Below are positions 8,993 through 16,185 of a stretch of DNA of 64,000 nt, one piece after another (the stretch's first letter is position 1; each line of letters begins with the position of its first letter). The DNA comes from Paenibacillus solani (GTDB lineage Bacteria > Bacillota > Bacilli > Paenibacillales > Paenibacillaceae): positions 2,689,699 through 2,753,698 of the forward strand of contig NZ_LIUT01000001.1 in NCBI RefSeq assembly GCF_001277345.1, in the 5' to 3' direction. The notes under the pieces were generated by a model. The model did not search any database. It had not been told where the DNA came from and saw only the letters and a list, made by a program, of their open reading frames with translations. A program made the translations under genes and the position numbers.

Positions 8993-9997
8993 TTAAGCAT
9001 TCCATTCGTAAACGGCTTTTCGTTCTCCAACGAGCGTACCGCCATCATTCAAGATTTCATTAGGGACAAGTTCATACAATCGATCAATCGTCGCTTGATC
9101 GCTATAGCCCAGTCGCTCCAGAATAGAGGCGATGATGCAAGGCCATACTTGCTCCGAGCCGTCAGAGACTTTAAGCGAGATTGCCAGACGTTCTTTACGC
9201 AGACCGATACCATATACCCCTTTAGCACCGCCCTTGGCAACCAGGTTGTGATCGCGAAGCAAGGCAGAGCATACAAATTTCGTATCTGCGATGATATCTG
9301 GATACTCATTCATCAGCTTGGCCATTCGGGCAGCTGCATCTGCTGTCTCTGCATCCTTGATCAAATCAGGGCAAGCCAGCTTGAGGAAAGAATAGCCGAT
9401 ACGGTCAAGAGGAAGCGCGAAGATGGGAAGCCCGCAGCCATCAATGCCTTGCGGGATCGAGGATACCGGCACTTCAGCAAAATATGCCAGCGTCTCGATA
9501 ATCTCTTTCTGGACCGGATGCTCCGGCTTGTAATATGTGTCCTCATCCCAGCCCATATACTTGCAGAGGGCAATTAAGCCGCTATGCTTACCAGAGCAAT
9601 TGTGGAAGATTCGACGCTTCTCCTCATGGTCCCGGTGGCGTTCTGCTTTGGCATCCTCGTTGAGTGGGTATGTTGCGCAGCAATGAAGCGCTTCTTCCCG
9701 AATGCCGGTCTTTCTCAAAATAGACTCCAATGCGTCAATGTGGAAACGTTCACCACGGTGGGAAGCTGCAAACAATGCTGTTTCTTCCCCGGTAAGTCCG
9801 TACACTTCGTCAATACGGCGTTTCATGACAGGGATTGCCTGGAACGGTTTAGCCGCTGATCGCAGGAAAGTCATGTGATGTGGATCACCCGCAGCATAAA
9901 GCACCTGTCCTTTCTCATCTACAACGCTGATCGCTCCGTAGTGGATGTTCTCCAGTACATTTCCGCGATATTCCTCTACTAATGGTACAAATCCCAT
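8993..9997 (-). CDS. Asparaginase II family protein (AnsA/PF06089 type)
   Basis: A protein of 334 residues of the family often labelled L-asparaginase II, unrelated to the classical AnsB fold. Landmarks are FLRSAAKPFQAIPV near residue 45, ETALFAASHRGE near 75, FHNCSGKHSGLIALC near 130 and the middle segment IPQGIDGCGLPIFALP. There is no signal peptide, so it is cytoplasmic. GGAGGATCATCATC precedes the ATG. It lies between the ROK repressor and gsiB in the operon. In E. coli the Gsi importer is also headed by an asparaginase/isoaspartyl peptidase gene (iaaA), but of another fold. Confidence 0.87.
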   Translation of the reverse strand: MGFVPLVEEYRGNVLENIHYGAISVVDEKGQVLYAAGDPHHMTFLRSAAKPFQAIPVMKRRIDEVYGLTGEETALFAASHRGERFHIDALESILRKTGIREEALHCCATYPLNEDAKAERHRDHEEKRRIFHNCSGKHSGLIALCKYMGWDEDTYYKPEHPVQKEIIETLAYFAEVPVSSIPQGIDGCGLPIFALPLDRIGYSFLKLACPDLIKDAETADAAARMAKLMNEYPDIIADTKFVCSALLRDHNLVAKGGAKGVYGIGLRKERLAISLKVSDGSEQVWPCIIASILERLGYSDQATIDRLYELVPNEILNDGGTLVGERKAVYEWNA

Positions 9998-10026
9998 GAT
10001 GATGATCCTCCGTTCTCCTGATGAAT

Positions 10027-11187
10027 TTAATTCAATTGAAAATATAGGTCCTGGGCTACTAGTCCCGATCCGATAACAACGCCATGCTCATGAAGCTTGG
10101 AGCGGACAATCGTAAAGGAGTCATGCAGCGGTTCCCATATGTACTGCGAATAACACAAATTCGTAATCTCTTCATATACTTCAGGAAACTTGTCCAGAAT
10201 CTCGCCGCTTAGAATGACACTGTCCGGATTGTACATGCTGACGACGTTATTAATCGTAATCGCCATATAGGCAAGAGCTCTGTCGATTAGATAGTTCGCC
10301 CATCGCGTTCCATTCCGTCTCTCCGCAAACAGTTCTTCAATCGAATGAATAGGTTTGATCTTGCTGGCTTCTGACAACAGTGACGGTATATTAATATAAG
10401 TTTGAAGACATCCTGCTTTGCCGCAGTCACACATCATACCTTCAGGGTCTACTGTCGTATGTCCGATTTCCCCGGCACTGTTGGTTACTCCACGGTAAAT
10501 CTCCCCATCCAAGATGAGCGCAGAACCGACACCGTTACCGAAGCCGAGCAGAACGGTCCGGTTGGAGCCGTATGCCGAGCCCTTCAACTGTTCTGCCAGT
10601 GCCTTCACCTTCAGCTCATTATCTACGACCGTTTGTAGACCTGTTAATTCCTTGAGTCTCTCGGATAGGCGTACATTCTTCCAGCCAAGCTGTACTGAGA
10701 ATTTAACAATACCTGCGTCAACATCGATAATTCCTGGCAGACCTACACCAATTCCCACAACCCGTCTGCGATCAATATCGCAATCCAAGATGAGCGCTTC
10801 GATGGTGTCTGCTATCCGGGCAATCGTGACCTCCGCCGTATCATTCGAAGCTCTGGGACAACTGCCGCTGCATAACACATTTCCTTGTACATCGATAAAT
10901 CCAATATGGACTTGATAACGATCCAGCTCAATGCCGATCGAGATCACCGCTGTATCCAGCAGCTCGATAAGAGAAGATTTCCTTCCACGACCTGTGGAAG
11001 CTTGTTCTTCTTTTTCGTGTACGTAACCCTCTTCTGTCAGCTCCGATACGATGCGACTGATGGTGGTTGGACTCATTCCCGTCTGTTTGGCAATAACTGC
11101 TCTTGAAATCGGCTGTTCATTCTTGATGATTTGAAATACTGTGAGTCTGTTCTGCCGCTTCATAAAGTCTTGATCATGCTTTTTCAT
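10027..11187 (-). CDS. ROK-family transcriptional repressor (NagC/XylR type)
   Basis: A regulator of about 386 residues. The N-terminal winged helix-turn-helix (SRAVIAKQTGMSPTTISRIV, residues about 27-46) is fused to a ROK sugar-sensing domain. The zinc motif GEIGHTTVDPEG...CDCGKAGCLQ lies near residue 245. ATG at 11187 has AGGGG nine bases upstream and is preferred over ATG at 11196. It is the first gene of the operon running down to 160, with a perfect palindrome in its promoter, so autoregulation relieved by a sugar ligand is likely. NagC, Mlc and XylR are characterised relatives. Confidence 0.92.
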   Translation of the reverse strand: MKKHDQDFMKRQNRLTVFQIIKNEQPISRAVIAKQTGMSPTTISRIVSELTEEGYVHEKEEQASTGRGRKSSLIELLDTAVISIGIELDRYQVHIGFIDVQGNVLCSGSCPRASNDTAEVTIARIADTIEALILDCDIDRRRVVGIGVGLPGIIDVDAGIVKFSVQLGWKNVRLSERLKELTGLQTVVDNELKVKALAEQLKGSAYGSNRTVLLGFGNGVGSALILDGEIYRGVTNSAGEIGHTTVDPEGMMCDCGKAGCLQTYINIPSLLSEASKIKPIHSIEELFAERRNGTRWANYLIDRALAYMAITINNVVSMYNPDSVILSGEILDKFPEVYEEITNLCYSQYIWEPLHDSFTIVRSKLHEHGVVIGSGLVAQDLYFQLN

Positions 11188-11314
11188 GAAAGACATCCCC
11201 TAATTAATTTCACCAGTAGATTAAATAGATCATTTTACCAATTGAAAAGATCTACAATCATCAAAAAACAGTGATTTTTATCATTTTTATGAATTTTATT
11301 CTCCAGTGATATTA

Positions 11315-11344
11315 ATAATAAAACGCGTTTTATAAAAGTGTCAA
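11315..11344 (-). promoter_or_regulatory. Sigma-A promoter with embedded 16-bp operator for the ROK operon
   Basis: On the minus strand TTGACA (11339-11344) is followed after 18 bases by TATTAT (11315-11320); TTATTA at 17-base spacing is an alternative. Inside the spacer and overlapping the -10 is the perfect palindrome ATAAAACGCGTTTTAT (11318-11333). A bound protein would block the polymerase. The ROK repressor encoded just downstream is the obvious candidate (inference). CcpA is less likely because the site lacks the cre layout. Confidence 0.75.
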
Positions 11345-11382
11345 TATATATGACACATTTAAATATTATTTTTTTGCTTATG

Positions 11383-11398
11383 GAAATGTAAGCATTTC
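11383..11398. promoter_or_regulatory. Inverted repeat upstream of the ROK operon promoter
   Basis: GAAATG and CATTTC (11383-11388, 11393-11398) form a perfect 6-4-6 inverted repeat about 40 bases upstream of the -35 element. It could be a second regulator site. It resembles but does not match the CcpA cre consensus, because the central CG is absent. Confidence 0.35.
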
Positions 11399-11525
11399 AA
11401 TTTTTTGCGAAAGAAATTCTATCTCCTGCATGAAAACAAATGACCGTCCAACACGTACAACATGACATGGACATGACATCACATCTCCTAAAATGTAGAT
11501 AACAACGCCATTGCAAAACAACAAT

Positions 11526-11577
11526 AAAGCCACCCCGGAAAAGAATGAATGGAACATTCTTCATCCAAGATGGCTTT
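11526..11577 (-). terminator. Terminator-like hairpin downstream of the ferredoxin gene (copy A)
   Basis: AAAGCCA (11526-11532) pairs with TGGCTTT (11571-11577). An inner perfect stem AAGAATG/CATTCTT (11541-11547, 11555-11561) lies within it. The element shares outline and end sequences with the next hairpin at 11595-11646: on the minus strand both begin AAGCCATC and end GGGTGG(C/T)TT. A short U-rich stretch follows on the minus strand. They lie about 350-470 bases beyond the ferredoxin stop. Confidence 0.5.
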
Positions 11578-11594
11578 AAAGGGTAGATATAATT

Positions 11595-11646
11595 AAACCA
11601 CCCGAGAACAAAATTCGAGGTTGCCCTCGATCATCCCGGATGGCTT
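11595..11646 (-). terminator. Terminator-like hairpin downstream of the ferredoxin gene (copy B)
   Basis: AAACCA (11595-11600) opposes TGGCTT (11641-11646), with an inner stem CGAGG/CCTCG (11616-11620, 11625-11629). The similarity of its ends to the hairpin at 11526-11577 suggests duplication. It probably acts as a transcription stop for minus-strand transcripts. Confidence 0.45.
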
Positions 11647-11734
11647 ATGTATTAAGAAATATTTTTTTATGCACCAGCTCTTCTGCTTGAGGCTCTCTTA
11701 GTTCGACTAATTATCTTTGCTTCTATATATGTGA

Positions 11735-11840
11735 TCACAAAATATAATCTTTTATTCTTCTAATTATAAGCTTTCTATCTTCTTCTCATTTCTTAAATCT
11801 TTTAATCTTTTCAGTCTCTTATCTTTAGTCTTTTAAATCA
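11735..11840. other. Strand-asymmetric pyrimidine-rich tract (no gene)
   Basis: The plus strand is almost all T, C and A, with repeated ATCTTTT-like words, so the minus strand is purine-rich. No coding frame with a ribosome site is visible. A perfect TGTGATCACA palindrome lies at its edge (11730-11739). Nothing else is recognised in 11188-11999 apart from the promoter, hairpins and repeats listed separately. Confidence 0.4.
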
Positions 11841-11878
11841 TCACCAGCGGAGGTTTGAGGATAGCCGATCCTTTGGGA

Positions 11879-11918
11879 GTCCGTTTCTACCTTGCCTATT
11901 TCCATTCGAGAAACGGAC
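11879..11918. other. Nested inverted repeat downstream of the ferredoxin gene
   Basis: GTCCGTTTCT (11879-11888) is the exact inverse of AGAAACGGAC (11909-11918) around a 20-base loop. Outside it, GGTTTGAG (11852-11859) is the inverse of CTCAAACC (11938-11945), the latter being part of the first 23-bp tandem repeat. The pairs can fold into one long interrupted stem. No U-run follows, so it is not a classic terminator. Confidence 0.5.
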
Positions 11919-11934
11919 GGACAACAGAGCGGAT

Positions 11935-12003
11935 AGACTCAAACCGGAGCGCCCGATAGGCTCAAACCGAAGCGCTCGCTAGACTCGAACCGCAGCGCCC
12001 TAC
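11935..12003. repeat. Three imperfect 23-bp tandem repeats at the ferredoxin 3' end
   Basis: Units start at 11935, 11958 and 11981, each exactly 23 bases, with consensus AGRCTCRAACCGNAGCGCYC plus three variable bases. The last unit overlaps the ferredoxin stop codon (12000-12002). GAGCGC in unit 1 and GCGCTC in unit 2 form an inverted pair, so adjacent units can base-pair. On the minus strand the units contain GGTTCGAGTCT, which recalls a tRNA T-arm, but no tRNA is present. Confidence 0.75.
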
Positions 12004-12236
12004 TTATTTTTGTAATATTCAACCGCTTTATCAAAGTAATGCTTCTGGTCTTCCGGCAGATCTTCAAAATAAAAAATGGCTGCGACGGGGCAAGCAGCTT
12101 CGCAAGCACCACAGGAGATACAAATATCAGTATCAATGTAGAACTGGTCATCCCCTTCTTCTATACAATCAACAGGGCATACATCTACGCATTCTCCCGC
12201 CTTCTCTTCAATACAAGCTGAGCCGATAACATACAT
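12000..12236 (-). CDS. Ferredoxin with two iron-sulfur cluster motifs
   Basis: A small acidic electron carrier of 78 residues. The first cluster motif is C-x7-C-x3-CP-x2-C (Cys8, Cys16, Cys20, with Cys24 in DVCPVDC). The second is CISCGACEAACP. The first spacing fits a 7Fe or 8Fe ferredoxin of the FdxA kind. ATG at 12236 has GGAAGGTGG upstream and is preferred over an in-frame upstream ATG at 12290. It is divergent from a Cys-rich SufR-like regulator, so iron-sulfur supply may control it (inference). Confidence 0.92.
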   Translation of the reverse strand: MYVIGSACIEEKAGECVDVCPVDCIEEGDDQFYIDTDICISCGACEAACPVAAIFYFEDLPEDQKHYFDKAVEYYKNK

Positions 12237-12354
12237 CCGCAATTCCACCTTCCTAATTATAATCGTGTTTCTTTTAACCAAACTCCCCATTCATAAAAGC
12301 ATGACATCTCAGATCATTTGGATTTGTATACTTTTTATACTACAATATATAATA

Positions 12355-12383
12355 ATTATGTGGTTAATCTTCCCACTTGTCAA
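12355..12383 (-). promoter_or_regulatory. Predicted sigma-A promoter of the ferredoxin gene
   Basis: On the minus strand TTGACA (12378-12383) and CATAAT (12355-12360) are separated by 17 bases, an 11 of 12 match to consensus. It lies about 120 bases before the ferredoxin start. The leader in between is AT-rich. Confidence 0.7.
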
Positions 12384-12422
12384 TAAACCTTGTTATGACG
12401 GTTCATAAATCAGCCATTTCGG

Positions 12423-12451
12423 TTGACTTATGGTAGGTAAAGACATAAGAT
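12423..12451 (+). promoter_or_regulatory. Predicted sigma-A promoter of the SufR-like regulator gene
   Basis: TTGACT (12423-12428) and TAAGAT (12446-12451) are separated by 17 bases, about 70 bases before the GTG start at 12522. The promoter is divergent from the ferredoxin promoter only 40 bases away, so one regulator site could affect both. Confidence 0.6.
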
Positions 12452-12521
12452 GAGACATATTGCTTTTTAAACTTTTTTGTTATAAATGAGAGATTCATCG
12501 AGAATCAAGGCGGTGATTATA

Positions 12522-13160
12522 GTGAATCAAGAAGTTGCATATTCCACCCGCGAATATATCATGCAAATGTTAAAAATAAATGGTGAGCTCAGCACAAAGT
12601 CCATTACCGAAGCGCTTGGCATTACAGGCATGGCTGTACGGCGTCATCTGGAAAGCTTGAAGAGTGAAGGTTACATCACATACCGAACCGTGAAGCAGCC
12701 GATGGGAAGACCCGTATCTTTATATCGTCTTACTGATTCTGCGGAGGACTTTTTCCCTAAGAACTATCATGCGCTTGCGCTCGATCTGCTTAATGAGCTG
12801 CAAGAAGAGGCTGGCGATGAGATGATTTCACTCCTGTTTGATAAGCGCAAGGATACTTTGTTGAACAAGTACACGCCGACGGTCAAAGCGGAGGCCCTCG
12901 AGGATCGGGTGGCTGCCCTTGCCCAGATTCAGAACGATAACGGCTATATGGTTGATTACCAAAAAGTCACCGAAGAGGAGTATCTCCTCGAAGAGCTGAA
13001 CTGTCCCATATCCCAGGTAGCCAACCGGTATCAGCACGCCTGTCGCTGCGAGCTAGACCTGTTTCAATCCTTGCTGGAAGCAGATGTGGAACGTACCGAG
13101 TGCCTTGCCAAGGGTGGTAAAAAATGCGTGTATCGCATTCGAAAGCAAACGGAAGCCTAG
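12522..13160 (+). CDS. SufR-like winged-helix regulator with C-terminal cysteine cluster
   Basis: A transcriptional regulator of about 212 residues. An N-terminal winged helix (STKSITEALGITGMAVRRHL) is followed by the GRPVSLYRLT wing, a helical middle, and a C-terminal cysteine set (LNCPIS, HACRCE, TECLAKGGKKC). That cysteine arrangement resembles SufR-type regulators that hold a [4Fe-4S] cluster. GTG at 12522 follows AAGGCGGTGA by five bases, far better than an in-frame ATG at 12486. The divergent ferredoxin gene is a plausible target. No suf genes are in the window. Confidence 0.8.
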   Translation: MNQEVAYSTREYIMQMLKINGELSTKSITEALGITGMAVRRHLESLKSEGYITYRTVKQPMGRPVSLYRLTDSAEDFFPKNYHALALDLLNELQEEAGDEMISLLFDKRKDTLLNKYTPTVKAEALEDRVAALAQIQNDNGYMVDYQKVTEEEYLLEELNCPISQVANRYQHACRCELDLFQSLLEADVERTECLAKGGKKCVYRIRKQTEA

Positions 13161-13189
13161 CAAACATAATATCTGTTATTGCCACTTCA

Positions 13190-13220
13190 GGCTCCTTCCA
13201 TACAAGGAAGGGGCCTTTTT
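13190..13220 (+). terminator. Rho-independent terminator after the SufR-like gene
   Basis: GGCTCCTTCC (13190-13199) pairs with GGAAGGGGCC (13206-13215) around a six-base loop, with one G-U pair, followed by five T. Confidence 0.88.
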
Positions 13221-13270
13221 AGTAGCTGTTCTTAATCTATTCTATTCTCTGAATCAGCAGACATGTCCAC

Positions 13271-14365
13271 TTAATGGAATGATTCCAGCACAAGCAGTCG
13301 ATCATCCTGATCGGAAGGCACTCCCCGGCCATCGGTATTGTTCGTAATGACATAAATTCGCCCGTTATGAATTTTGACATCTCTTAATCTGCCCTCACCC
13401 TCCATTACCACTTTAAGCGAGTCATTCTCCGGCTGAAATTCATACAGCTTCTGACCGCGAAGGGTTGCGACATACAAGTGATCCTTTTCGTCAAAAGCGA
13501 TCCCGGAAGGGGCAATAGCCGTTTCACTGCTGTGGTATATCGGTGATTTCATGCCCTCTTGCTGTTCATCTCCAATTATTTCGGGCCATCCGTAATTGCT
13601 GCCTGCCCTGATCTTATTAATTTCGTCATGTCCCCCTGGCGTACCGGATGGTCCATGTTCAGAGCTGTACATTTCCCCTTTCGAATTCCAGGCCATGCCC
13701 TGCGAGTTCCGATGCCCTAACGTAAAGACATAGGAGCCTGCGTTCGGATTATCCGCCGGGACTTTGCCATCTTGCGTCAAACGCAATATTTTGCCTGCCA
13801 AACTCTCCTGGTTCTGTGCAAGTTCTTCTTCACCTGAATCTCCCGTCGTTACGTAGAGCATCTTATCAGGACCGATCGATATTCTCCCGCCATTATGCAC
13901 ATTGGAGCCGGGAATGCGCTCCAGGAGAACTTTCGATTCTCTCCATTGATTCCCCTCCTGCTTCAAAAGGACCAATCGGTTCATTAGCTTTTCACCTTGC
14001 TCATAGGTATGGTAGGCAAAGGCATTGCCGGAATCCTGAAAATCAGGAGCTAACGCAAAGCCCAGGAATCCTCCTTCGCCTATCTGTGCTACCGGCTTGT
14101 TGGTATGAAGCGACTGTCTGGTAAGAACGCCGTTCTTGATCTGTACGATATTCCCTTCCCGCTCACTGACATAAATCGTAGCACCGTCAAAATCGATAGA
14201 CCAAGGTGTTCTCAACTGCTCTGCAACCACTTGATAGGCTGGATTTGTTTGCTTCTCCTGGCGTTCTTCCTGCCTCCCTTCTTCCTTTGAAGGGGTAGGC
14301 TGAGTACAGGCAACAAGAAGCAGCAAGGCCGCGATTACGCTTGCGCCAAACTTCATTCTTTTCAT
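13271..14365 (-). CDS. PQQ-type soluble aldose sugar dehydrogenase (lipoprotein)
   Basis: An exported six-bladed beta-propeller dehydrogenase of about 364 residues, related to YliI/Asd and sorbosone dehydrogenases. A signal peptide with lipobox (LLLVACTQ) is followed by a charged linker. LRTPWSIDF marks the first blade. VHNGGRISIGPDKMLYVTTGD near residue 160 and LGHRNSQGMAW, SSEHGPSGTPGGHDEIN and GSNYGWPEI carry the His/Asp/Arg pattern of the PQQ and calcium site. ATG at 14365 has GGGAGGTG upstream. No PQQ biosynthesis genes are nearby, so cofactor supply is unknown. It lies 23 bases after the murE-like gene. Confidence 0.88.
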   Translation of the reverse strand: MKRMKFGASVIAALLLLVACTQPTPSKEEGRQEERQEKQTNPAYQVVAEQLRTPWSIDFDGATIYVSEREGNIVQIKNGVLTRQSLHTNKPVAQIGEGGFLGFALAPDFQDSGNAFAYHTYEQGEKLMNRLVLLKQEGNQWRESKVLLERIPGSNVHNGGRISIGPDKMLYVTTGDSGEEELAQNQESLAGKILRLTQDGKVPADNPNAGSYVFTLGHRNSQGMAWNSKGEMYSSEHGPSGTPGGHDEINKIRAGSNYGWPEIIGDEQQEGMKSPIYHSSETAIAPSGIAFDEKDHLYVATLRGQKLYEFQPENDSLKVVMEGEGRLRDVKIHNGRIYVITNNTDGRGVPSDQDDRLLVLESFH

Positions 14366-14388
14366 AGTCCAGCACCTCCCGGTAATTT

Positions 14389-15897
14389 TTATAGCTCCGG
14401 TGTCATGATCTGGATGCTTTGCTTCATACACTGCAATGAATTCATCACAATATCCTCATCGCTAAACGTTTCCATCTGGCTGCCTGCTATATAGCGGGTC
14501 TCATGACCTCGTCCGGTAATAATGATCCGATCATGGTCACCTGCCAGTTCCACTGCCCGTTGAATGGCTTCTTTGCGATTCAGGATAACCTCCCAATTCC
14601 CTGCCTCATGCGAGGTTAAGCCTCCCAACATCTCCATCATAATCTGCTCTGGATCCTCCGAGAACGGATTGTCTGTTGTGAACAACACATAATCCGAGTA
14701 TGAAGCAGCAATATCCGCCATAATCGGTCGTTTCAATCGATCCCTCTCGCCTCGGCAGCCCATTACGCATATCATTTTGCCTCTGGTAATTTCCTTGGCG
14801 GATTGCAATGTAGCCTTGAGTCCATCGGGATTATGAGCATAATCTACAACCACGCGAAAGCTTCGTCCTGTCTCTATCTCTTGAAACCGGCCTTCAACCC
14901 CTGCAAATTGCCCAAGACTTCTGCGGATTTCATCAAGCGTTATCCCTTCCAGCAGGCAAGTGGTCACCGCCGCAAGGGCATTATACACATTATGAGCACC
15001 ATGCATCTTCAAACTGATATCGCCTTGCCCCCACGGCGTTTCAACATGGAACTTGCAGCCCTCCGGTAATATTTGAATATGCGTTGCCCGAACATCAGCC
15101 ATATTATGAATACCATAGGTGATGATCTGTGCGGATGTACGTTTCGCATAATAGGACGATGCTTCATCATCGGCATTCAATACTGCCTTCTTCAGCATAT
15201 CGAACTCACTGTTACCGAGTTGAGTAAACAACAACTCCTTTGTGTTGCGGTAGCTCTCCATATTGGAATGGAAGTCCAGATGATCGTGTGATAAATTCGT
15301 GAAAACGACGGTCTGAAAATCGCATCCCCGAACTCTCCCCATATCCAATCCATGCGAAGACACTTCCAACACGGCATAGGAGCCGCCCTGTGTGACCATG
15401 GTATGTACATAACGCTGCAGCTGGATCGTATCCGGCGTGGTATTCAGCGTCTTCTCAACATGTTCCCCCATCTTCATGTACAATGTACCGATAATGCCCG
15501 TTTTGCGATGAGCATCGTTAAGGATTTTTTCAATCATATGGGTTGTGGTTGTCTTGCCATTCGTTCCGGTAATTCCGATCAGTTTCAAACGCTGTGTAGG
15601 ATTATCATAAAAAACGTTTGCGAGAATCGGCAATATTCTTCGTGTATCCGGTACCACAATAAGGGTAATGCTCCCTGGCAGCAAAGGCAGCTCTCGCTCA
15701 GCGACGATGGCAACCGCACCGTTTTGTATTGCATTCCTGGCATAGTCATGGCCGTCCACGCGAAAACCCGGAAGACAGACAAACAGGCCGCTTGGCCTTA
15801 TCGCGCGTGAATCTGTTTCTATGTTCGTGATATCCACAGAAGTGCTGCCCGTTATCGTCTTAAGTATCAGCCGCTCCGTCAGTAATTTCAGATTCAT
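14389..15897 (-). CDS. MurE-like Mur ligase paralogue
   Basis: A protein of 502 residues with the three Mur-ligase domains. The UDP-binding domain includes IETDSRAIRPSGLFVCLPG, the ATP-binding P-loop is GITGTNGKTTTTHMIEKIL near residue 110, and the C-terminal domain holds VVDYAHNPDGL and GRGHETRYIAG. MurE adds the third residue of the peptidoglycan peptide. The usual DNPR loop that holds diaminopimelate reads DNPF here (FTTDNPFSEDPEQ), and the following GxGHE motif is followed by TRYI instead of TYQ. It stands alone, away from any division and cell-wall cluster. An extra MurE with altered amino acid choice, or another amide ligase, is possible. Confidence 0.85.
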   Translation of the reverse strand: MNLKLLTERLILKTITGSTSVDITNIETDSRAIRPSGLFVCLPGFRVDGHDYARNAIQNGAVAIVAERELPLLPGSITLIVVPDTRRILPILANVFYDNPTQRLKLIGITGTNGKTTTTHMIEKILNDAHRKTGIIGTLYMKMGEHVEKTLNTTPDTIQLQRYVHTMVTQGGSYAVLEVSSHGLDMGRVRGCDFQTVVFTNLSHDHLDFHSNMESYRNTKELLFTQLGNSEFDMLKKAVLNADDEASSYYAKRTSAQIITYGIHNMADVRATHIQILPEGCKFHVETPWGQGDISLKMHGAHNVYNALAAVTTCLLEGITLDEIRRSLGQFAGVEGRFQEIETGRSFRVVVDYAHNPDGLKATLQSAKEITRGKMICVMGCRGERDRLKRPIMADIAASYSDYVLFTTDNPFSEDPEQIMMEMLGGLTSHEAGNWEVILNRKEAIQRAVELAGDHDRIIITGRGHETRYIAGSQMETFSDEDIVMNSLQCMKQSIQIMTPEL

Positions 15898-16185
15898 ATC
15901 GGCATCCTCGTCTCGTGATGTAATCTTAATGCCAGAACATATGTGATGTATAAGATGTAGAATGGACGACTATGTATGGTTTTAACCAGCTTTTCTAATT
16001 ATCCTAACCAAGCAGCTCTGTTCTGAATCAAGTCAGGGGTGACGGGAATGAAGAACCGTGGTACTCTGATTATAAACGATTACAATTCTGTGGCGATCAA
16101 ATGTTATAGCTTTCCTGTATCTAAATTTTATCCTACTTCCTATGCTTTGGCTGTATCCACCACCTGGATGAAAGGAGATTGATCC

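Noticed and set aside
11381..11400. CcpA cre site upstream of the ROK operon
   Set aside because: The central CG of the cre consensus is missing; only a plain inverted repeat remains.
11935..12003. Possible tRNA T-arm or attachment site in the 23-bp repeats (GGTTCGAGTCT on the minus strand)
   Set aside because: No acceptor or anticodon arm surrounds it and it recurs three times; it is better described as a tandem repeat.
11935..12003. CRISPR array
   Set aside because: Units are directly abutting with no spacers and only three copies, and there are no cas genes in the window.
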